64,000 nucleotides of DNA from Serratia sp. AKBS12 (GTDB lineage: Bacteria > Pseudomonadota > Gammaproteobacteria > Enterobacterales > Enterobacteriaceae), in NCBI RefSeq assembly GCF_024793895.1, contig NZ_JANUSB010000015.1:1240001-1304000 (forward strand), read 5' to 3'. This document shows positions 16,615 to 24,930 of the stretch, piece after piece (within the stretch, counting starts at the first letter, position 1; each line of letters begins with the position of its first letter). A model generated the notes under the pieces. It saw nothing but the letters and a program-made list of their open reading frames with translations, made no database searches and had not been told where the DNA came from. The translations under genes were made by a program, and so were the position numbers.

Positions 16615-18168
16615 ATGAACACCATCAACTACGCCGCTCTGGCAACCGGCATTATGCTGAGCCTGACGACGCTCGGTACGGTACAGGCGGCAGTGCCCAA
16701 AGACATGCTGGCGATCGGCAAGGCGGCGGATCCACAGACGCTCGACCCGGCGGTCACCATCGACAACAACGACTGGACGGTAACCTATCCGGCCTATCAA
16801 CGGCTGGTGCAGTACAAAGCCGAAAACGGCAAAGGTTCGACAGAGGTCGAAGGGGAACTTGCAGCCAGTTGGAGCGCCTCGGACGATCGGCGTGAATGGA
16901 CCTTCAAACTGAAACCTGGCAACCGTTTTGACGACGGCAGCGAAGTCACCGCCGACGCGGTGAAGTGGTCGTTTGAGCGGCTGCTGAAGATTGGGCAGGG
17001 GCCGTCAGAAGCTTTTCCCAAGGATATGCAGGTGACGGCAGTGGATCCGCTGACGGTCAAGTTCACGCTGAAAACGCCGTTCGCACCGTTCCTGTATACG
17101 CTGGCCAATGACGGTGCCGGCATCGTCAACCCGGCAATCGCCAAGGCCAACCCGGCAGACGAAGGCAAGGCGTGGTTGGCAAACCACACCGCCGGTTCCG
17201 GCGCCTATCGGCTCGAACGCTGGCAGAAAGGCCAGCAACTTATCCTGGTGCCGAACCCGCATTACGCCGGCCCAAAACCGGCCTTCAAACGGGTGGCAGT
17301 GAAAATCATCGGCGAGAGCGCAACCCGCCGCCTGCAGCTGACGCGCGGCGACCTGGACATTGCCGAGTCGCTGCCGATCGACCAGTTGGCGGCGTTGAAA
17401 AGTGAAAACAGGGTGACGGTAGCCGATTATCCTTCGCTGCGTGTGACTTATCTGTATCTGAATAATGGCAAGGCACCGCTCAATCAGGTGGATCTGCGAC
17501 GGGCTATTTCCTACGCGGTGGATTATCAGGGCATGGTGAAGGGCATTCTTGGCGGCAACGGCAAGCAGATGCGTGGCCCGATCCCGGAAGGCATGTGGGG
17601 ATATGACGCCAACGCGCAGCAATATTCGCTGGATGTCGACAAGGCTAAAACGCTGCTGAGTCATCTGCCGGAAAAACCGGCGTCGCTCAGTTTGCTGTAC
17701 TCGGTCAATGACCCGAACTGGGAGGCGATCGCACTGTCGGTGCAGGCCAATCTGGCGGCGATTGGCTTAAACGTCAAACTGGAAAAACTGGCGAACGCCA
17801 CCATGCGCGATCGCATTGGCCAGGGGAATTATGACATCGCCATCGGCAACTGGAGTCCGGATTTTGCCGACCCGTACATGTTTATGAATTACTGGTTCGA
17901 ATCGGACAAGAAAGGGTTGCCGGGCAACCGCGCGTTCTACAGCAATCCACAGGTTGACGCGCTGTTGCGCAAGGCAGTGTCGGTAGCCGATCAGACCGTT
18001 CGTACCGGTGACTATCAGGCCGCGCAGAAAATCGTCATCGACCAGGCGGCGTACGTTTACCTGTTCCAAAAGAACTATCAGGTAGCGATTAACAAGCAGG
18101 TTCAGGGGTTCGTCTTCAATCCAATGCTGGAGCAGGTCTTCAACGTGGCCACCATGAGCAAGCAGTAA
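16615..18168 (+). CDS. ddpA: ABC transporter dipeptide-binding protein
   Basis: A 517-residue periplasmic solute-binding protein of the SBP5 family, with a signal peptide cut near VQA-AVPK and the typical ADPQTLDPAVT start to the mature domain. It captures peptides for the DdpBCDF permease. Gene order (ddpX then A) matches the E. coli ddp operon, which is why I name it. A CAGGAG ribosome site lies ahead of the start. Confidence 0.88.
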   Translation: MNTINYAALATGIMLSLTTLGTVQAAVPKDMLAIGKAADPQTLDPAVTIDNNDWTVTYPAYQRLVQYKAENGKGSTEVEGELAASWSASDDRREWTFKLKPGNRFDDGSEVTADAVKWSFERLLKIGQGPSEAFPKDMQVTAVDPLTVKFTLKTPFAPFLYTLANDGAGIVNPAIAKANPADEGKAWLANHTAGSGAYRLERWQKGQQLILVPNPHYAGPKPAFKRVAVKIIGESATRRLQLTRGDLDIAESLPIDQLAALKSENRVTVADYPSLRVTYLYLNNGKAPLNQVDLRRAISYAVDYQGMVKGILGGNGKQMRGPIPEGMWGYDANAQQYSLDVDKAKTLLSHLPEKPASLSLLYSVNDPNWEAIALSVQANLAAIGLNVKLEKLANATMRDRIGQGNYDIAIGNWSPDFADPYMFMNYWFESDKKGLPGNRAFYSNPQVDALLRKAVSVADQTVRTGDYQAAQKIVIDQAAYVYLFQKNYQVAINKQVQGFVFNPMLEQVFNVATMSKQ

Positions 18169-18235
18169 TGCGCGTCGAGTGAATGGCAAGGCCGGGACCA
18201 ACGGCCTTGCCTGTGAAAGCCGGAGGAGAATGAGC

Positions 18236-19252
18236 ATGAACGTTTGGAGCCTTATCCGACAGCGCTGCTGGGGACTGGTGCTGGTGATGTTTGGCGTTTG
18301 CGTGATCACGTTTGTCATTTCGCACCTGATCCCCGGCGATCCGGCACGCTTGCTGGCCGGCGACCGCGCCAGCGACGAAATCGTGCAACACATACGTCAG
18401 CAACTGGGGCTGGATCGGCCGCTGTATATCCAGTTTGGCCGCTATCTGTGGGATTTACTGCACGGCGATCTGGGCAGTTCAATCCGTACCGGGCGACCGG
18501 TACTGGATGATTTACGGACCTTTTTCCCCGCCACGCTGGAATTGGCGTTCTGTGCTTTGCTGCTGGCAATAGTGGTTGGCATACCGCTTGGCGTGCTGTC
18601 GGCGGTGTATCGCAACAAGTGGCCGGATCATCTGGTGCGGCTGCTGTCGGTAACCGGGATTTCGACCCCGGCGTTCTGGCTGGGGTTAGGAGCGATCGTG
18701 GTGTTTTACGGCCAGCTTAACCTGCTACCCGGTGGCGGTCGACTGGATGACTGGCTGGAGCCACCGCGACATATCAGCGGTTTTTATCTGCTTGATTCAC
18801 TGCTGACCGGCAATAGTGAGGTTTTCTGGAGCAGCCTGCAGCACCTGATCCTGCCGGCGGTCACACTGGCGTTCGTCCACCTTGGCGTGGTCGCACGGCA
18901 GATACGCTCGGCCATGCTGGAACAGTTGGGCGAAGACTATATCCGTACCGCGCGCGCCAATGGCTTGTCGCGTTGGCGGGTGATCCTGTGCCATGCGCTG
19001 CCCAACGCGCTAATCCCGTCGGTGACGGTACTGGGACTGGCGTTGGGGGATTTGCTGTACGGCGCGGTATTGACTGAAACGGTGTTCTCCTGGCCGGGCA
19101 TGGGCGCCTACGTGGTCGATTCTATCCAGGCGCTGGACTTCCCGGCGGTGATGGGCTTTGCCGTGGTGGTGTCGTTCGCCTATGTGGTGGTGAATTTAAT
19201 CGTCGATCTGCTGTATCTGTGGATCGACCCGAGAATGGGGCGCGAGGAATAA
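18236..19252 (+). CDS. ddpB: ABC transporter permease
   Basis: A 338-residue inner-membrane permease of the DppB/OppB family: an N-terminal helix, a periplasmic loop with HGDLGSSIRTGRPV, then five more helices. The EAA loop reads EDYIRTARANGLSRWRV. It pairs with DdpC to form the channel. I use the ATG at 18236, seven bases after GGAGGAG; the ATG at 18230 is too close to that site. The stop overlaps the next start by one base. Confidence 0.88.
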   Translation: MNVWSLIRQRCWGLVLVMFGVCVITFVISHLIPGDPARLLAGDRASDEIVQHIRQQLGLDRPLYIQFGRYLWDLLHGDLGSSIRTGRPVLDDLRTFFPATLELAFCALLLAIVVGIPLGVLSAVYRNKWPDHLVRLLSVTGISTPAFWLGLGAIVVFYGQLNLLPGGGRLDDWLEPPRHISGFYLLDSLLTGNSEVFWSSLQHLILPAVTLAFVHLGVVARQIRSAMLEQLGEDYIRTARANGLSRWRVILCHALPNALIPSVTVLGLALGDLLYGAVLTETVFSWPGMGAYVVDSIQALDFPAVMGFAVVVSFAYVVVNLIVDLLYLWIDPRMGREE

Positions 19253-20145
19253 TGACCATGACTCAATTTGGGCAGCCAGCGGCTGCCGACGCCACACCGC
19301 GCTTTGTCGGTCTGCGGCGAGGTTGGTATCGGGTGCGGCGCAGTCCGTTGACGCTGCTCGGGGCGGCGATCATGTTGACGGTAATGCTGCTGATGGTGTT
19401 TTCATCCTGGATGACGCCGTATGACCCGGATGCGGTCAACCTCACCGCACGACTGCTGCCGCCGTCGGGCCAGCATTGGTTCGGTACCGACGAGGTTGGC
19501 CGTGATTTATTCAGCCGCGTGCTGGTTGGCAGTCAGCAGTCGGTGGCGGCCGGGCTGGCAGTGGTGCTGCTGGCCGGTAGCACGGGTTCGCTGCTGGGCT
19601 GTTTTTCCGGCGTGATCGGTGGCCGCGTCGATGCCTTGATCATGCGTGGGATGGATATCATGCTGTCGGTGCCGTCGCTGGTGTTGACCATGGCGTTGGC
19701 GGCGGCGCTGGGGCCGAGCCTGTTCAACGCCATGCTGGCGATAGCGATAGTCAGGATCCCTTTCTACGTGCGGCTGGCGCGCGGCCAGACGCTGACCCTG
19801 CGCCACCAGGCCTACATGCAGGCAGCGCGCACCTTTGGCGCCTCGCGCTGGCATATGATCGGCTGGCATGTGCTGCGTAACGCATTGCCGCCGCTGGTGG
19901 TGCAGGCCTCACTGGATATCGGCACCGCGATCCTGATGGCCGCCACGCTGGGCTTTATTGGCCTCGGTGCGCAACAACCAACGGCAGAATGGGGCGCAAT
20001 GGTCGCCAACGGCCGCAACTTCGTGCTTGACCAATGGTGGTATTGCGCCTTTCCCGGTACGGCGATCCTGATTACCGCCACCGGCTTCAATCTGTTCGGC
20101 GACGGTCTGCGCGATCTGCTGGATCCTAAATCTCGGGGGCGTTGA
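19252..20145 (+). CDS. ddpC: ABC transporter permease
   Basis: A 297-residue permease of the DppC/OppC family. It has an OppC-type N-terminal helix, then the NLTARLLPPSGQHWFGTDEVGRD signature region in shortened view (GTDEVGRD) and an EAA loop AYMQAARTFGASRWHM. The start at 19252 shares one base with the ddpB stop; the ATG at 19258 is better spaced from GAGGA and is equally likely. It forms the membrane channel with DdpB. Confidence 0.88.
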   Translation: MTMTQFGQPAAADATPRFVGLRRGWYRVRRSPLTLLGAAIMLTVMLLMVFSSWMTPYDPDAVNLTARLLPPSGQHWFGTDEVGRDLFSRVLVGSQQSVAAGLAVVLLAGSTGSLLGCFSGVIGGRVDALIMRGMDIMLSVPSLVLTMALAAALGPSLFNAMLAIAIVRIPFYVRLARGQTLTLRHQAYMQAARTFGASRWHMIGWHVLRNALPPLVVQASLDIGTAILMAATLGFIGLGAQQPTAEWGAMVANGRNFVLDQWWYCAFPGTAILITATGFNLFGDGLRDLLDPKSRGR

Positions 20146-21149
20146 TGAATGAAAGCACGGTGTTAACCATCGACCAACTGCAACTGGAGTTTCCGGTGTA
20201 CGGCGGCAGCGTCAATGCATTGAACCGCGTGTCATTATCGGTCAATGCCGGCGAAATCGTTGGCGTAGTCGGCGAGTCAGGATCGGGAAAATCGGTAACG
20301 GCAATGATGATTATGCGACTGCTGGCGGATGAGAGTTACCGTGTCACTGGCGGCCGGCTCAACGTGCTTGGCACCGATGTGCTGAACGCCAGCGAGCGTG
20401 AAATGCGCCGGTTGCGCGGGGCGCGAGTCTCCATGATATTCCAGGAACCCATGAGCGCGCTGAACCCGACACGCACCATTGGCCGGCAAATGTGCGAAGT
20501 TATCCGTTTGCACCAACGCCTGTCGGCAGAGCAGGCTCGTCATAAGGCGCTGGCGTTGCTGGCTGACATGCAAATTGCCGATGCCGAACGGGTAATGGCG
20601 CGTTATCCGTTTGAACTTTCCGGCGGTATGCGTCAGCGGGTGCTAATCGCCATGGCATTCTCCTGCGAACCGCAACTGATTATCGCTGACGAACCGACCA
20701 CCGCGCTGGATGTCACCGTGCAGCGCCAGGTATTGCGGCTATTACAGCAGAAAGCGCGCGCCAGCGGCACCGCAGTGTTGTTTATTACCCATGATATGGC
20801 GGTAGTTTCGCAACTGTGCGACCGGGTGTATGTGATGTACGCTGGTCATGTGATTGAAAGCGGCGCCACCGACGCGGTGATTAACCATCCCAGTCACCCT
20901 TATTCCATCGGCTTGCTGTTGGCGGCACCGGAGCGCGGTCAGCCCCGCAGCCTGTTGCAGGCGATCCCCGGCACGGTGCCGAACCTCAGCGCCTTACCGG
21001 CGGGCTGCGCCTTCAGCAACCGCTGTGCCTATGCCAGCGCGCAATGCCGCCAACCGCCACGTCTGGCACCGTTGCCCAACAGGCCGGGCCAGCAGGCGGC
21101 CTGCTGGCATCCGCAAAACGTCAATCTGGAGGTTGGTGATGAACGCTGA
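20145..21149 (+). CDS. ddpD: ABC transporter ATPase (DppD-like)
   Basis: A 334-residue ATPase. Walker A is GESGSGKS, the signature is LSGGMRQR, Walker B is LIIADEPTTALD and the switch His is in ITHDM. The C-terminal oligopeptide-transporter extension holds four Cys residues (CAFSNRCAYASAQC and a later Cys), as in DppD/OppD proteins. The ATG shares one base with the ddpC stop. It powers uptake together with DdpF. Confidence 0.9.
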   Translation: MNESTVLTIDQLQLEFPVYGGSVNALNRVSLSVNAGEIVGVVGESGSGKSVTAMMIMRLLADESYRVTGGRLNVLGTDVLNASEREMRRLRGARVSMIFQEPMSALNPTRTIGRQMCEVIRLHQRLSAEQARHKALALLADMQIADAERVMARYPFELSGGMRQRVLIAMAFSCEPQLIIADEPTTALDVTVQRQVLRLLQQKARASGTAVLFITHDMAVVSQLCDRVYVMYAGHVIESGATDAVINHPSHPYSIGLLLAAPERGQPRSLLQAIPGTVPNLSALPAGCAFSNRCAYASAQCRQPPRLAPLPNRPGQQAACWHPQNVNLEVGDER

Positions 21150-22086
21150 AGCCTTGTTGGAACTGCGCGATATACGCCTGCGTTTTCCGGCAGCATATAA
21201 CTGGCGTGGTAAACCCACCGAATTCGTCCATGCGCTGAACGGCCTCGATCTGCAAATCGTGCGTGGAGAAACCTTGGGCATCGTCGGCGAGTCAGGCTGT
21301 GGCAAGAGCACCCTGGCACAGCTGCTGATGGGACTGCTGAAACCCAGCAGCGGCGAGCTGCGCCGCCAGCGGACCGGCGGCGCGTCGTTGGCAGGCGGCA
21401 TGCAGATGGTCTTTCAGGATCCGCAGTCATCGCTCGATCCGCGACTACCGGTATGGCGCATCATTACCGAACCGGTGTATGTACAGCAACGCACCGGTGT
21501 TGCCCAGCGCCGGGCGTTGGCGGCAGATCTGGCGCAGCAGGTTGGCATTCGGCCGGAGTATCTCGACCGATTGCCGCATGAATTTTCCGGCGGCCAGCGT
21601 CAGCGTATTTCGATTGCTCGTGCACTATCGTCGCAGCCCGATGTGCTGGTGCTGGATGAGCCGACCTCCGCGCTGGATATTTCGGTACAGGCGCAAATCC
21701 TCAATCTGCTGGTCGAACTGCAACGTCGGCGCAATTTGACCTATGTACTGATCTCGCACAACGTGTCGGTAATACGGCATATGAGCGATCGGGTGGCAGT
21801 GATGTACCTGGGGCAAATTGTCGAACTGGGGACGGCCGAAACGGTATTGCAGCATCCACGGCATCCATACACCCGGCTATTGCTGGATTCGGTGCCGCGC
21901 GCCGGGCGTTCTCTGGCCGACAGCGCCATCGAAGATCGCAAAGGGGAATTGCCGGCTAATCGATGTCTGCCGTCGGGCTGTTATTTTCGCGAGCGTTGCC
22001 CGTTCGCCGGGGCCGGCTGCGAGCAGGCGCAGGAGCTGCGAATGCAACAGGCCGGCTCGGCGGTACGCTGCCATAAGGCGGTATAA
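21139..22086 (+). CDS. ddpF: ABC transporter ATPase (DppF-like)
   Basis: A 315-residue ATPase. Walker A is GESGCGKS, the signature is FSGGQRQR, Walker B is VLVLDEPTSALD and the switch His is in SHNVSV. A Cys-containing C-terminal extension is present. The ATG at 21139 lies six bases after GGAGG and overlaps the end of ddpD by 11 bases. It is the last gene of the ddp operon. The following 220 bases hold only an imperfect GC-rich hairpin around 22281-22305. Confidence 0.9.
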   Translation: MNAEALLELRDIRLRFPAAYNWRGKPTEFVHALNGLDLQIVRGETLGIVGESGCGKSTLAQLLMGLLKPSSGELRRQRTGGASLAGGMQMVFQDPQSSLDPRLPVWRIITEPVYVQQRTGVAQRRALAADLAQQVGIRPEYLDRLPHEFSGGQRQRISIARALSSQPDVLVLDEPTSALDISVQAQILNLLVELQRRRNLTYVLISHNVSVIRHMSDRVAVMYLGQIVELGTAETVLQHPRHPYTRLLLDSVPRAGRSLADSAIEDRKGELPANRCLPSGCYFRERCPFAGAGCEQAQELRMQQAGSAVRCHKAV

Positions 22087-22308
22087 TCGGCTGATGGCAC
22101 GGGGAGATGGTAGATTTTCGAATATGGCACCAGCGAGATTGAATGCCAAGCCAGGTGCTGCGGGCATCGGTAGAGCAACACCGCCGGGGAGGCTACGGTC
22201 AGCGGGCCGCATCTGGCGCCCGTCAGCGCTTTTCGGCCGTTGCCGGATGCGATAGCCTGCGGTTGATCCGATGCGCCGAAAATCCCCGCCCTTTAGGGGG
22301 GAGGATGT

Positions 22309-22590
22309 TCAAGGCATCGGATAATCGGTCGGCGTTTTGCTCATCACCTCAATGAAGACATCTTTGGTGACTGACCAAAAATGCGACATGCCTTCCATGG
22401 TGATGGTAATGCCCATCAGACCCATGACAAACCAGATGGCGGTAAACAGCCCCAGACTGCTGAACATGAACGCCATACCGTTGCGGCTGGCTTTACGACA
22501 AACAACGTTTAATTGACTGGCGAAAAACATCATTACGGCGCTCAGCAACTCCCAGCGCATCATGATGAAACCCGTAGCTATGGCACTCAT
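22309..22590 (-). CDS. yjcB: YjcB family small membrane protein
   Basis: 93 residues with two hydrophobic segments (about 8-28 and 42-65). The FIMMRWELLSAVMMFFASQLN stretch and the MGLMGIT block follow my memory of E. coli YjcB (LLRWQLLSAVMMF, MGLLGIT), and the SKTPTDYPM tail also fits. The function of the family is not known. I use the ATG at 22590, which has an AAGGA ribosome site; the longer open frame to 22767 runs through the CRP site and is not credible as coding. A strong CRP site lies 91 bases upstream. Confidence 0.85.
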   Translation of the reverse strand: MSAIATGFIMMRWELLSAVMMFFASQLNVVCRKASRNGMAFMFSSLGLFTAIWFVMGLMGITITMEGMSHFWSVTKDVFIEVMSKTPTDYPMP

Positions 22591-22680
22591 CGAACTTATT
22601 CCTTTGCTGCAAAAGCCGCGTCCGGCCGTCTTGCTTCGCCATGGCGATAAGACAGGGCTGTGGCGGTAACCGAAGTGATT

Positions 22681-22700
22681 AATGTGATCTGCGTCACATT
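22681..22700. promoter_or_regulatory. CRP binding site between yjcB and the PBP2 paralog
   Basis: AATGTGATCTGCGTCACATT has perfect 7-base half-sites (AATGTGA / TCACATT) around six bases, the spacing of the cAMP-CRP consensus. It lies in the 313-base divergent region, 91 bases upstream of yjcB and 203 bases upstream of the PBP2-like gene. The shorter distance favours yjcB as the target. I could not fix a start of transcription for either side. Confidence 0.8.
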
Positions 22701-22903
22701 CTAGCATCGTATTTGTCTGTCGCTCAATGGCCGAACAGCAGCAAACCGCGTTGGTGGCAATATGCAAACATGCTGAAACATTTCTGCCACATCATTAGCA
22801 ACCTTTTAATGGGGTCAATCGATCAATAACGTTATCCTCGGTCGCTTTTCAATCCCTTGTTTTTACTCGGGGAACCGGAAGTCAGACAGGTAACGATCCA
22901 CGC

Positions 22904-24829
22904 ATGGCCCTATTAAAAGAAAAAATTCGCGACCATTCCGCCGAGGAAATGCTGTTCATTCGCCGCGCTGCGGTGGCGCTACTGTTGGTAGTGACCTGTT
23001 TCGGCGTGCTGATCTTCAATCTGTACCGTTTGCAGGTGAAACAGCATGACTTTTACCAGACGCGTTCAAACCAGAACGACATCAAAACGCTGCCGATCGC
23101 GCCAAGCCGCGGGTTGATTTTCGACCGCAACGGTATCCCGTTGGTGCGCAACGTTACTCTGTACCAGATTCAGGTGGTACCGAGCAAAATCGCCAATATG
23201 ACAGCGTTGCTCCAGTCGCTGACGCCAATCGTCGATCTGACGCCGAAAGATATCGAGGCCTTTCGCGATGAGATGCGCCACAACAGCCGCTACAAACCGG
23301 TGACGCTGAAGACTGAACTCACCGATAGCGAAGTGGCGCGTTTCGCGGTAAACCAATACCGTTTTAACGGCGTCAGCGTCGAAAGTTATCAGCAGCGGCA
23401 ATATCCATACGGCGCGCAGCTGGCGCACGTGGTTGGTTATGTATCGAAAATCAACGACCGCGATGTGAAACGGCTGGAAAAAGCCGGCGAAGCCGAAAAC
23501 TACGCCGCCGATCACAACATCGGCAAACAGGGTATCGAGGGCTTCTATGAGACGCAGCTGCACGGTACTACCGGCTATCAGGAAGTAGAGGTGGATAATC
23601 ACGGGCGCATTATACGACTGTTGAAGGAACAGCCACCGCAGGCCGGCAAAAATATCTACCTGACGCTCGATCTGCACCTGCAGCAATACATCGAATCATT
23701 GCTGAAAGGCCAGCGGGCGGCAGTGGTGGTGGAAGATCCGCGCGACGGCGGCATATTGGCGATGGTATCCAGCCCAAGCTACGATCCCAACCCGTTCGTC
23801 AAAGGCATCAGTTATCCAGCTTATAAATCGCTGTTGGGGAACCCGGACCTGCCGCTGATCAACCGGGTTACGCAAGGGCTGTACCCGCCGGCCTCCACGG
23901 TGAAACCATATATGGCACTGTCTGCGCTGTTCAGTGGCGTTATCACGCCGTCCACCACCTATTTCGGTGCGCCGACCTGGACGTTGCCGGGTACCAAGCG
24001 CCGTTACCGCGACTGGCTGAAAAGCGGCCACGGTATGCTAAACGTCACCAAAGCGATTGAGGAGTCTGCCGATACCTTCTTTTATCAGGTCGCCTACGAT
24101 CTGGGTATTGACCGTATTCATTTTTGGCTCAGCCAATTCGGCTACGGCAAATCCACCGGTATCGATCTCAACGAGGAATACGGCGGACTGTTGCCCAGCC
24201 GCGCCTGGAAGCAACGGGTGCATAAAAAAGTCTGGTATCAGGGTGACACCATTTCGGTGGGGATTGGGCAGGGCTACTGGGTGGCGACGCCAATCCAGAT
24301 GGTCAAGGCGCTGACCACGCTACTCAATAACGGCAAAGTCAAAAAACCGCACCTGCTGTATGCCATGCGACGCGGCAATCGGGTAAGTCGTTATCAGCCA
24401 GAGGCGCATGCAGCGCAGGTCGGTGATGCCAATTCGCCGTACTGGGGTATCGTGCGCAACGGCATGTACGGCATGGCGAACTTGCCTAACGGTACCGGCT
24501 ATAAGCTGTTTCATACCGCGCCGTATCAGATTGCGGCCAAGTCCGGTACCTCGCAGGTGTTTGGCCTGAAGGAAAACCAGACCTATAACGCCAAGATGAT
24601 CCCCGTGCGGCTGCGCGACCATATTTTCTATACGCTGTTTGCCCCCTACAAAAATCCACGAGTCGCCATGGCGCTGATCCTGGAAAACGGCGGCGGCGAT
24701 GGTGTGGTGGCCGGGCCGACGGCGCGCGCAATCCTTGACCATATTTTTGACCCGGCCAATGCGCCGCCGGCCGGCGAGCCGGAAAAGGCCAGAGTACCGT
24801 TAAGCGACAGTGTCGATGTGCAACAATAA
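22904..24829 (+). CDS. Penicillin-binding protein 2 paralog (class B transpeptidase)
   Basis: 641 residues, clearly an MrdA-type class B PBP: one N-terminal membrane helix (about 20-45), a dimerisation domain, and a transpeptidase domain with Ser331-x-x-Lys334 (PPASTVKP), Ser388-Ala-Asp390 (the usual SxD of PBP2) and KSG in AAKSGTSQ. It should crosslink peptidoglycan during elongation. It is not in the rodA-mrdA neighbourhood; instead a PBP3-like gene follows. Small changes from E. coli PBP2 as I recall it include PPAST for PPGST and KSGTSQ for KSGTAQ. That suggests an additional copy like PBP2-SAL of Salmonella rather than the main mrdA, so I leave the symbol empty. Confidence 0.85.
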   Translation: MALLKEKIRDHSAEEMLFIRRAAVALLLVVTCFGVLIFNLYRLQVKQHDFYQTRSNQNDIKTLPIAPSRGLIFDRNGIPLVRNVTLYQIQVVPSKIANMTALLQSLTPIVDLTPKDIEAFRDEMRHNSRYKPVTLKTELTDSEVARFAVNQYRFNGVSVESYQQRQYPYGAQLAHVVGYVSKINDRDVKRLEKAGEAENYAADHNIGKQGIEGFYETQLHGTTGYQEVEVDNHGRIIRLLKEQPPQAGKNIYLTLDLHLQQYIESLLKGQRAAVVVEDPRDGGILAMVSSPSYDPNPFVKGISYPAYKSLLGNPDLPLINRVTQGLYPPASTVKPYMALSALFSGVITPSTTYFGAPTWTLPGTKRRYRDWLKSGHGMLNVTKAIEESADTFFYQVAYDLGIDRIHFWLSQFGYGKSTGIDLNEEYGGLLPSRAWKQRVHKKVWYQGDTISVGIGQGYWVATPIQMVKALTTLLNNGKVKKPHLLYAMRRGNRVSRYQPEAHAAQVGDANSPYWGIVRNGMYGMANLPNGTGYKLFHTAPYQIAAKSGTSQVFGLKENQTYNAKMIPVRLRDHIFYTLFAPYKNPRVAMALILENGGGDGVVAGPTARAILDHIFDPANAPPAGEPEKARVPLSDSVDVQQ

Positions 24830-24930
24830 ACGCGTTTGCTGGTACTTTCTTACAAACTGACATTATTCGCCAGATTTTGTACGCTTAGACTGCATCGACA
24901 AATAATCCCAATAAAAACGCAGGGTTAACA

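Noticed and set aside
22591-22767. N-terminal extension of yjcB
   Set aside because: It would run through the CRP site, has no ribosome site and is absent from E. coli YjcB as I recall it; the start at 22590 fits better.
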